The notes under the pieces were generated by a model, which was given only the letters and a program-made list of their open reading frames with translations, did not search any database and was not told the origin of the DNA. Made by a program: the position numbers and the translations under genes. This document shows positions 1 through 5,625 of a DNA stretch of 6,665 bases, piece after piece (the first letter of the stretch is position 1; every line of letters begins with the position of its first letter). Origin of the DNA: Flavobacteriales bacterium (GTDB lineage: Bacteria > Bacteroidota > Bacteroidia > Flavobacteriales_F > PHOS-HE28); contig JAHEFL010000016.1 in the NCBI GenBank assembly GCA_024640205.1, positions 5,272 through 11,936 of the forward strand, in the 5' to 3' direction.

Positions 1-1
1 C

Positions 2-280
2 AATGAGCCAGCCTACCTCGGGGACCTGTTGGTCACGGCCTATTCCACCTTCAGCAGGAACAGGGAGTTCGGAACCATGGTGGGCAAGGGTTATAGTGTG
101 CGGGCCGCGCAATTGGAGATGAACATGGTTGCCGAAGGATACCATGCGGTGAAGTGCGTACACGAGATCAACTCGAAGCTCGGAGTGGACATGCCCATAA
201 CGGAAACGACCTACCGGGTCCTCTATGAGAAAATGGCGCCCATGATGGAAATGCGTTTGCTCAGCGACAAGCTGGCATAA
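2..280 (+). CDS. gpsA: Glycerol-3-phosphate dehydrogenase [NAD(P)+], C-terminal part (5' end outside window)
   Basis: Reduces dihydroxyacetone phosphate to sn-glycerol-3-phosphate with NAD(P)H in the cytoplasm, giving the glycerol backbone of phospholipids. Only the last 92 residues are in the window, and the frame is open to the left edge, so the Rossmann domain lies upstream. What is visible matches the C-terminal helical domain: LGDLLVT at residues 6-12, then the substrate-binding SRNR (18-21) and FG, a GKG turn, the helix with AQLEMNMVAEGYHAVK, and VDMPITE before YRVLYE near the end. In this family the Arg-Asn of SRNR contacts the phosphate substrate. The ending MRLLSDKLA is typical of Bacteroidota GpsA as I remember it. 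The TTG at 29 is an internal Leu codon, not a start. The stop codon overlaps the ATG of the next gene (TAATG), suggesting translational coupling. Identification is secure; the missing N-terminus cannot be assessed. Confidence 0.95.
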   Translation, partial: NEPAYLGDLLVTAYSTFSRNREFGTMVGKGYSVRAAQLEMNMVAEGYHAVKCVHEINSKLGVDMPITETTYRVLYEKMAPMMEMRLLSDKLA

Positions 281-516
281 TGGCCCTGCTTCGCTTCCAT
301 TGGGATTTCTTCGGGCCGGATGCACTGACCACGGCCGAACATTTTCTCAAGCACATCGATGAATTCTGTGCGCGCGAAAGCGTAACCGGCTATCGGCACT
401 GGACCGTGCAGCTCCCCGTTCGCTGCAGTGCCGTGCTGGAATGCGACGAGAAACACTTGGAACTCATTCGCGATGCATTGCGCCCGGTTCGGGGTGAACG
501 CGTGTTGGAGAGCTGA
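280..516 (+). CDS. Small uncharacterised protein (78 aa) translationally coupled to gpsA
   Basis: I do not recognise a named family with confidence. The 78 residues contain no signal peptide, membrane segment or cysteine pair suggesting metal binding (Cys49 and Cys55 lack a motif pattern). The pattern suggests a compact alpha/beta fold: a strand with aromatic residues (RFHWDFFGPDA, 5-15), an amphipathic helix (TTAEHFLKHIDEFCARES), a strand hairpin around 38-55, and a second helix (EKHLELIRDAL) ending in RPVRGERV. I recall similar small proteins with an N-terminal D-F-x-GP motif and a TAxHF helix in other Bacteroidota, without a known function. The start is the ATG overlapping the gpsA stop, which supports it being a real, co-translated gene rather than a random frame. 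It ends 2 bp before the stop of the convergent aldehyde dehydrogenase gene, leaving no space for an intergenic terminator. Its role is unknown; being next to gpsA may or may not mean a link to lipid synthesis. Confidence 0.75.
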   Translation: MALLRFHWDFFGPDALTTAEHFLKHIDEFCARESVTGYRHWTVQLPVRCSAVLECDEKHLELIRDALRPVRGERVLES

Positions 517-518
517 GC

Positions 519-1919
519 TTAATGCAGCGCCAAGCGGAGGAAACGCTCCTTCAGGCGTGTATAAGGCGGATATTGCAGGCCGTGATCGATCAGCGTGCTC
601 GCATGCACTATCCCCTTGTGGTTCGAGAAAAGGTCGAAGGTGGCCTTGCCGTGGTAACGCCCCATGCCGCTGTTACCCACTCCGCCGAAAGTCAGTTCAG
701 CGTTCCCGAACTGTAACATGCAATGATTTATACATCCACCGCCGAATGCGATACGCTCGGTGAAGTAGCGTTGTTCCGAACGGTTACTGCTGAAGACATA
801 GCTGGCCAATGGGTGCGGGTTCCGTTGGATCAAGGCAAGCACTTCCTCGCGTTCGTTCCATGGGATAACTGGTAGCACCGGGCCGAAGATCTCCTCTTGC
901 ATCGGCGGGCTATCGAGCGGAACGTCTGTGAGGACCGTTGGGGCGATGTATCGTTCCAAGACATCGCTCGCACCGCCGATGTACACCTTCCCGTGATCGA
1001 GGTAACTCCTTACTGTGTTGAAGCGCTTGTCGTTCACTAGCCGTGCGAAGTTTGGGCTCTCCTTCGGGTCTTTGCCGTAGAATTTATCCATGCAGCGTGC
1101 AAGTGCCGTTAGGAAACGGTCCATAATGCTCTGGTGGACCAGCGCATGGTCGGCCGCGATGCAGGTCTGACCAGCGTTGAAATAGCGGCTCCATGCGATG
1201 CGAGCAGCCGCCTGTTCCACATTGGCGCTGGCATCCACGATAGCGGGACTCTTGCCACCAAGCTCCAAGGTCACGGGTGTGAGATGAGGTGCCGCCATGG
1301 CCATGATCTTGCGTCCCACAGCCGGGCTGCCCGTGAAGAAGATGTGATCGAAGCGATATGGCTCGATCAACTTCGGGCCGACCTCGCGGCCCGCACCCTG
1401 CACCACCATAACATGTTCGGGAGCGAAAGCTTCAGCGATCACCTTCTCGACCATTGCGCCCGTGGCGGGTGCTTCGTTGCTCGGCTTCACCACCGCGCAA
1501 TTCCCAGCGGCAAGCGCACCGACCAAGGGGGTCAGTACCAATTGTACCGGATAGTTCCACGGCGCCATGATGAGTACCACGCCGAGTGGTTCCGGACGTA
1601 CCTCACTGCTTGCGACCTGCAATGCAAGAGGGGTGCTTGATCTCTCTGGACCGATCCATGCCTTCAAGTTCTTCAGGGCTTCAGTGATCTCAGTATGTAC
1701 CAAGCCTATATCGCCCAGATACGCCTCGAAGCGTGGCTTGTGCATGTCTTTATGCATCGCCGCGAGGAGATCCTCCTCATGTTCCTTGAGCGCTTCCCGA
1801 AGAGCCAGCAAAGCCTTGCGGCGAGCAGCATAAGGACGCGTTACGCCACTGTTGAAGTGGGACCGAAGCGCAGCAAGTCGGGAGCCGAGTTGCTCGGGTG
1901 TTATCGTAGAAATGTCCAT
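519..1919 (-). CDS. NAD(P)-dependent aldehyde dehydrogenase, class 3 type (ALDH3-like)
   Basis: Oxidises an aldehyde to the carboxylic acid with NAD(P)+; ALDH3-type enzymes usually take medium- to long-chain aliphatic or aromatic aldehydes. The 466 residues fit the short class 3 subfamily (about 450-490) rather than the roughly 500-residue ALDH1/2 type. All core motifs are present: APWNYP (119-124, Asn122 of the oxyanion hole), VVKPS with Lys145 for the cofactor, FTGSPAVG (195-202), LELGGK with general base Glu219, FNAGQTC with nucleophile Cys253, EEIFGPV with Glu343 (342-348), and the C-terminal GGVGNSGMGRYHG. The residues after the nucleophile read QTCIAADHAL, where ALDH3 enzymes commonly have QTCIAPDY. 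No transmembrane tail of the microsomal kind is visible. The ATG at 1919 opens the frame 39 bp after the glycosyltransferase stop, so it is probably the last gene of the uvrC run. Natural substrate unknown; aldehyde detoxification or lipid aldehyde oxidation are guesses. Confidence 0.93.
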   Translation of the reverse strand: MDISTITPEQLGSRLAALRSHFNSGVTRPYAARRKALLALREALKEHEEDLLAAMHKDMHKPRFEAYLGDIGLVHTEITEALKNLKAWIGPERSSTPLALQVASSEVRPEPLGVVLIMAPWNYPVQLVLTPLVGALAAGNCAVVKPSNEAPATGAMVEKVIAEAFAPEHVMVVQGAGREVGPKLIEPYRFDHIFFTGSPAVGRKIMAMAAPHLTPVTLELGGKSPAIVDASANVEQAAARIAWSRYFNAGQTCIAADHALVHQSIMDRFLTALARCMDKFYGKDPKESPNFARLVNDKRFNTVRSYLDHGKVYIGGASDVLERYIAPTVLTDVPLDSPPMQEEIFGPVLPVIPWNEREEVLALIQRNPHPLASYVFSSNRSEQRYFTERIAFGGGCINHCMLQFGNAELTFGGVGNSGMGRYHGKATFDLFSNHKGIVHASTLIDHGLQYPPYTRLKERFLRLALH

Positions 1920-1958
1920 GCCAATGGCCGAACAATGTAACGCCGCATGATCTGTGGA

Positions 1959-2957
1959 CTAAGCTGCCAATATGAAGTCATTCCCCTCGACCAGACCGCG
2001 CGATGCAAGGAACTCCGCTATCCGATCTCCGGTTCCGCGCTGACTGATGAATGAGATCACTATGGCCTCGCCAGGGTCGGGCAAGTCATCATGTGGAATG
2101 AAACGATACCCCGGTACCACCCTCTTCCGAACATCGGTGAAAGCATGAATGCTCATGCCCTGCTTTTCGAGTGACTTTGCACGATCACGGCAAAGCCTGC
2201 TGGTCCCGGCGATGATCACAGGCTTGCCCTCCGGGTACTTCCGTTCATACCAAGCCGCGATCCATTTCGCCTTCGTGGTGAAGAAGGCTTCCACGCTGTA
2301 GTTGGTGTGCGTGCGACTGAGGCGATCGGGATGGTCGTTCCAAGCCAGCAATTCCTCCGGCAGTTTCGCGATACGCACGCCATGATGCATCCAGCGTAAC
2401 CATAGCTCGTGGTCCTCGGGCAACGGACCGGTGTCATAGCCGCCGAACCGATCGACCAGTTCGCGACGGAACATCACAGTGGGGTGCGCGAGCGGCGCAT
2501 CCACGAAGCGTTTGACGTAATGTTCCCGCGTGGAGATGATCGCATTCTGCCAACCCACGAACCAGGCCATGCCGCTGCTCCTATCCACGGTGGTTTCGAA
2601 ACGTGTCCGGGTCCCCAGAACGCCGATCTCCGGATGTGCGTCAAGGTAGGCGACCTGCTTCGCGAGGCGCTCCGGATGAGCGATGTCGTCCCCATCCATG
2701 CGCGCGATATAGGAGCCCTTGGTGTGCGCAAGACCAGTGTTCAGGGCATGTGCGATGCCCACGTTCGGCTCTTTGACAAGGATGATCCGGGGATCACGGC
2801 CGGACCAATTTGCGGCGATCGACGGCCCGCCGTCCGTGCTGGCATTGTCGACCAGGATCAATTCCCATTCGTGGGTCGTTTGTTGCGCAATGCTTGCGAT
2901 CGCCGAATCGAGCGTGTCGGATGCGTTGCGGAACGGGAGGAGAATGGAGACGGACAT
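1959..2957 (-). CDS. Family 2 glycosyltransferase with extra C-terminal alpha/beta domain
   Basis: Transfers a sugar from a nucleotide-sugar donor; the acceptor is unknown. Residues 1-235 form a GT-A fold: SVSILLPFRNA (2-12), LILVDNASTDGG (33-44), NVGIAHALNTGL (65-76), the metal-binding DxD in RMDGDD (Asp88/Asp90), HPTVMFRRE (158-166) and PEDHELWLR (180-188), where the acidic pair supplies the likely catalytic base. From about 245 a second domain of some 85 residues begins: a strand-turn VIIAGTSRLCRDRA, a helix, a strand IHAFTDV, a strand AIVISFI, a helix, and the ending EGNDFILAA. This layout recalls bacterial GT2 proteins carrying a WGAGR-type motif there, and eukaryotic B3GNTL1, which ends in an EGxDF-like sequence. 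There is no signal peptide or membrane helix, so it is probably cytosolic. It starts 12 bp after the DUF3667 stop, with a weak GAGG overlapping that stop. Envelope polysaccharide synthesis is the default alternative. Confidence 0.9.
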   Translation of the reverse strand: MSVSILLPFRNASDTLDSAIASIAQQTTHEWELILVDNASTDGGPSIAANWSGRDPRIILVKEPNVGIAHALNTGLAHTKGSYIARMDGDDIAHPERLAKQVAYLDAHPEIGVLGTRTRFETTVDRSSGMAWFVGWQNAIISTREHYVKRFVDAPLAHPTVMFRRELVDRFGGYDTGPLPEDHELWLRWMHHGVRIAKLPEELLAWNDHPDRLSRTHTNYSVEAFFTTKAKWIAAWYERKYPEGKPVIIAGTSRLCRDRAKSLEKQGMSIHAFTDVRKRVVPGYRFIPHDDLPDPGEAIVISFISQRGTGDRIAEFLASRGLVEGNDFILAA

Positions 2958-2969
2958 GACACTCGGACC

Positions 2970-3725
2970 TCACGGTTCCGGCGCTAGGAACACCTGGTCC
3001 AGCGGTATCCCCAGCATGTAGGAGACCAACACCGTGCTGAGCAGCACGTACAGAACGAACGATACAGGGACCATGACAACGGCTTTGGCAATGTTCCAGG
3101 CCGTCCGCGTTTGCAATGAAATGGCAGCCCATCCAACAAGACCAAGGATCAATAGGAAATTGACCGAATGGAACCAGGGCCAGATCTTGGTGATGGGGAT
3201 GAGCGTGGTGACCGCCAACAAATAGGTGCCTGCCGCGAATAGGTAATGCACCAAACGTTCCACCCAACGCAATCCTGTCCTCGGGAATAATATGCGGTCG
3301 AAGAGAGCGAGCATCATCAACCAGATGGGTAATAACAAATTCACGTTGCGCGACATCCAATGGTTCACGCGCATCGCAGGTGTCTCGACCACGGTTCCGC
3401 TAGTACTGACCTCCACCGCATTGTCCACCGGGTCCCAATCCAGCAGCCAACGCATGACGAAATAGTACGCCACGCCGAACAGGAAGTACCGCACAGGCGG
3501 CGTATAGGTTTTGCGTTTGCCAGCAAGGAACGATCGCGTCAATGTTCCAGGTGCCACGATGAACTCCCGGAAGGTGCGTAGGATCGGCGCATCCACGTTG
3601 AAGATCCCCGATGCAAAGTCACCGACCACCTCACCAAGCTTGATGCCCGGATGCGACCGCTTCTGACCGCACTGAGGGCAGAATGCCGACTCAAAAGCGT
3701 GATCGCAATTGGCGCAGGGCTCCAT
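2970..3725 (-). CDS. DUF3667-type zinc-ribbon integral membrane protein
   Basis: Function unknown; the layout matches the DUF3667 family, which is common in Bacteroidota. The 251 residues begin with a short zinc ribbon, CANC (Cys4, Cys7) and CPQCGQK (Cys16, Cys19), followed by a juxtamembrane stretch with the family-like VDAPILRTFREFIVAPGTLT (45-64) and FLAGKRKTYTPPVRYF (66-81). About five hydrophobic helices follow, near 78-95, 127-147, 158-178, 187-206 and 213-238, so the ribbon is probably cytosolic. A polar loop of roughly 30 residues separates the first and second helices. There are no obvious catalytic residues in the membrane part. The ATG lies 17 bp after the uvrC stop and just before the first Cys pair, which makes the start credible. 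Tight spacing with uvrC and the glycosyltransferase suggests a shared transcript, but not necessarily a shared function. Confidence 0.88.
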   Translation of the reverse strand: MEPCANCDHAFESAFCPQCGQKRSHPGIKLGEVVGDFASGIFNVDAPILRTFREFIVAPGTLTRSFLAGKRKTYTPPVRYFLFGVAYYFVMRWLLDWDPVDNAVEVSTSGTVVETPAMRVNHWMSRNVNLLLPIWLMMLALFDRILFPRTGLRWVERLVHYLFAAGTYLLAVTTLIPITKIWPWFHSVNFLLILGLVGWAAISLQTRTAWNIAKAVVMVPVSFVLYVLLSTVLVSYMLGIPLDQVFLAPEP

Positions 3726-3742
3726 GCCACCAAGGTAAAGGG

Positions 3743-5542
3743 CTAAATGGTCGTAAGTGCGCGCAGGACGATCTCGGCTTTCTTCGCTCCGACCTCCAGG
3801 ATCACGTCCGCCGGTAGCGCTTCCTGGATGCCTTTTATCGACCCGAAGCGTGTAAGCAGCTTTTTCGCCGTGCCGGGACCGATGCCCGGGATCTCCTCCA
3901 AACCCGTGCGGACCACACGTTTGCTGCGCTTGCCGCGGTGGTGCGTGATCCCGAAGCGGTGCGCCTCGTTTCGCATGTGCTGTATCACCTTCAGGCTGCT
4001 GCTGCGCTTATCGATGTGCAGGGGGTAGGGGTCCCCGGGGAAGTAGATCTCCTCCAACTTCTTCGCGATGCCGATCACGGCCACCTTACCGCGCAGGCCG
4101 AGGCGTTCGATCGCGCTCATGGCGGCGCTCAATTGGCCCTTTCCGCCATCGATCACCACAAGTTGTGGAATGGGCTCACCTTCCGTTACCAGACGGGAGT
4201 AACGGCGCTCCACGGCTTCTTCCATGCTCGCGAAATCATCCGGCCCTTCCACCGTGCGGATGTTGAAGTGACGGTAATCCCGTTTGCTCGGCTTGGCATC
4301 CTTGAACACTACACAGGCGCTGACCGGGTCGGAGCCTTGCGTGTTGCTGTTGTCGAAGCACTCGATGTGCCGCGGCAATTCGCTCAATCGGAGGTCGACC
4401 TTAAGTTGCTCCAGCACGCGGTTGGTCGCGGCCTCGGGGTCCACGAGCTTTTCCTGTTTTTGCTTGTCCAGCATGAAGTAGCGGACATTCCTCTCGCTGA
4501 GCTCGATGAGCTGTTTCCGGTCACCCTTCGCGGGTACGATGACCTTGGTGTGCGGGATCTCCAACCCGATATCCAGCGGCACGATGATCTCCGGCGCCGT
4601 GCTTTTGAACCGGGCCCTTAGTTCCACTATGGCCATTTGAAGAAGCTCCACCTCTGACTCCTCCAACTTGCGTTTCAGCTCCACCGAGATCCCGTGGACC
4701 ACGGCCCCATCGATCACACGCAGATAGTTCACATAACCCGCGTTCGGGTCGGAGGCGATGGTGAACACGTCCACATCGCCGATGTCCGTGCTCACCACGG
4801 TGTTCCGCTTCTGGAACCGTTCGAGATGGTCGATCCGTTCACGGAGCTGTTCGGCTTGTTCGAACTCGAGCCTTTCCGCATGTTCATGCATGCCTTCCTT
4901 CAGCATCTTCATCACACCGCGTGCGCGCCCCTTCACGATCTGCCGGATCTGGTCCACCGCCGCATCGTGTTCCTGTACATCCACCTTGCCTTCGCAGGGT
5001 CCCTTGCAGTTGCCGATATGGTATTCCAGGCACACCTTGAATTTGCCCGCCGAGATGTTCTTCTCGCTGAGATCCAGGTTGCAGGTCCGCAGCCGGTAAA
5101 TACGGTGTATCATGTGCAGCACGGTGCGCATCACGCGCACACTTGCGTAGGGTCCGAAATACTCGCTGCCATCGTTCTCCGGGTTGCGCATGCCCTCCAC
5201 CCGCGGGAAGCGTTCCTTGCGGATACGGATCCACGGATAGCTCTTGTCGTCCTTGAGAGCGACGTTGTACTTCGGCTGGTGTTGTTTGATGAGCGAGTTC
5301 TCCAAGAGCAGCGCGTCGAACTCGGTGGCCACAACGATGGTCCTCAGGTCGACTATGTTGCGCACCAACCTCAGCGTTTTGCCGGTCATGCCACTCTGCG
5401 CGCCGAAGTAGCTGCCTACCCGGCTGCGGAGATCGATCGCCTTCCCCACATAGATGATGGTCCCTTCGGCATCCAGGAATTGGTAAACTCCCGGCTGTCT
5501 GGGAAGCAATTTTACTTTCTCGCGTACGTCGAGTTCGTCCAT
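3743..5542 (-). CDS. uvrC: UvrABC excinuclease subunit C
   Basis: Nuclease of nucleotide excision repair: after UvrA/UvrB mark a lesion it cuts the damaged strand on both sides. The 599 residues match the usual length. Domains in order: GIY-YIG nuclease for the 3' cut (GVYQF 18-22, YVGKA 31-35, Arg39, metal-ligand Glu81 in LENSLIKQ); a cysteine cluster Cys154, Cys171, Cys179, Cys183, matching the 4Fe-4S site described for E. coli UvrC; a UVR UvrB-binding motif at about 208-242 (EFEQAEQLRERIDHLE); the RNase H-like nuclease for the 5' cut with Asp397 (ECFDNSN), Asp465 (VVIDGGKGQ) and His528 (MRNEAHRF); and tandem helix-hairpin-helix DNA binding from about 548 (EIPGIGPGTAKKLL). All catalytic residues are intact. 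The ATG at 5542 starts just before the family's conserved LPRQPGVY; no clear Shine-Dalgarno is visible. It is probably the first gene of a four-gene run. Confidence 0.98.
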   Translation of the reverse strand: MDELDVREKVKLLPRQPGVYQFLDAEGTIIYVGKAIDLRSRVGSYFGAQSGMTGKTLRLVRNIVDLRTIVVATEFDALLLENSLIKQHQPKYNVALKDDKSYPWIRIRKERFPRVEGMRNPENDGSEYFGPYASVRVMRTVLHMIHRIYRLRTCNLDLSEKNISAGKFKVCLEYHIGNCKGPCEGKVDVQEHDAAVDQIRQIVKGRARGVMKMLKEGMHEHAERLEFEQAEQLRERIDHLERFQKRNTVVSTDIGDVDVFTIASDPNAGYVNYLRVIDGAVVHGISVELKRKLEESEVELLQMAIVELRARFKSTAPEIIVPLDIGLEIPHTKVIVPAKGDRKQLIELSERNVRYFMLDKQKQEKLVDPEAATNRVLEQLKVDLRLSELPRHIECFDNSNTQGSDPVSACVVFKDAKPSKRDYRHFNIRTVEGPDDFASMEEAVERRYSRLVTEGEPIPQLVVIDGGKGQLSAAMSAIERLGLRGKVAVIGIAKKLEEIYFPGDPYPLHIDKRSSSLKVIQHMRNEAHRFGITHHRGKRSKRVVRTGLEEIPGIGPGTAKKLLTRFGSIKGIQEALPADVILEVGAKKAEIVLRALTTI

Positions 5543-5545
5543 CTT

Positions 5546-5565
5546 GGACCACGAAGTTCGGACCA
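5546..5565. repeat. Short palindrome flanked by direct repeats just upstream of uvrC
   Basis: The 5' untranslated stretch directly before uvrC holds the perfect palindrome CGAA-G-TTCG (5552-5560) and two direct copies of GGACCA at 5546-5551 and 5560-5565, 14 bp apart. It could be an operator or an mRNA hairpin next to the start codon, or chance. It does not match the SOS box patterns I know for Proteobacteria or Firmicutes, and no convincing Bacteroidota -33/-7 promoter (TTG / TAnnTTTG) is visible in 5543-5625. Confidence 0.25.
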
Positions 5566-5581
5566 GGAGGGACCCGAAACG

Positions 5582-5604
5582 AAAAACGCCCCCGGAAGGA
5601 GGCG
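5582..5604 (-). terminator. Rho-independent terminator after the secreted-protein gene
   Basis: Read on the - strand, the arm CGCCTCC (5604-5598), loop TTCC (5597-5594) and arm GGGGGCG (5593-5587) form a 7-bp GC-rich stem with a single U-G wobble, followed at once by TTTTT (5586-5582). It begins 21 bp past the stop codon at 5626 and lies 40 bp before the uvrC start. It therefore ends the upstream transcript and implies that uvrC has its own promoter, or is reached by readthrough. Confidence 0.88.
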
Positions 5605-5625
5605 CTCTTCAAATGGGAAATAGGT

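Larger units (their letters stand above)
519..5542 (-). other. Probable transcription unit uvrC - DUF3667 - glycosyltransferase - ALDH
   Basis: Four genes lie in the same direction with gaps of 17, 12 and 39 bp, and I see no terminator-like hairpin with a T tract in any gap. A terminator at 5582-5604 isolates the unit upstream, so a promoter must sit mainly within 5543-5581 or be internal. Downstream it meets the convergent gpsA unit with a 2-bp gap. Co-transcription is inferred from spacing only; the functions do not suggest one pathway. Confidence 0.55.

Noticed and set aside
517..620. Possible terminator hairpin around AGCGGAGGAAACGCT after the 78-residue gene
   Set aside because: The stem is only four base pairs, there is no T tract, and it lies inside the ALDH coding sequence.
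2794..3360. - strand open frame (188 codons) overlapping the DUF3667 and glycosyltransferase genes
   Set aside because: It is an alternative frame across two genes with clear family motifs, and its His/Pro/Arg-rich translation looks like a frame shadow.
3938..4621. + strand open frame (227 codons) opposite the 3' half of uvrC
   Set aside because: Fully antisense to the RNase H-like and helix-hairpin-helix coding region; a shadow of codon bias.
4884..5612. - strand open frame (242 codons) in a second frame of uvrC
   Set aside because: Same strand as uvrC but shifted frame, running through the terminator; low-complexity Arg/Gly/Gln-rich product with no family signal.
4694..5623. Long + strand open frame (309 codons) opposite uvrC
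   Set aside because: It lies antisense to the highly conserved UvrC coding sequence, is His-rich in the manner of a complementary-strand frame in GC-rich DNA, and shows no recognisable domain.
5543..5625. Bacteroidota-type promoter for uvrC
   Set aside because: The best -7 candidate (GAACTTCG against TAnnTTTG) misses two of six consensus bases and has no matching TTG at the right distance, so I do not annotate it.
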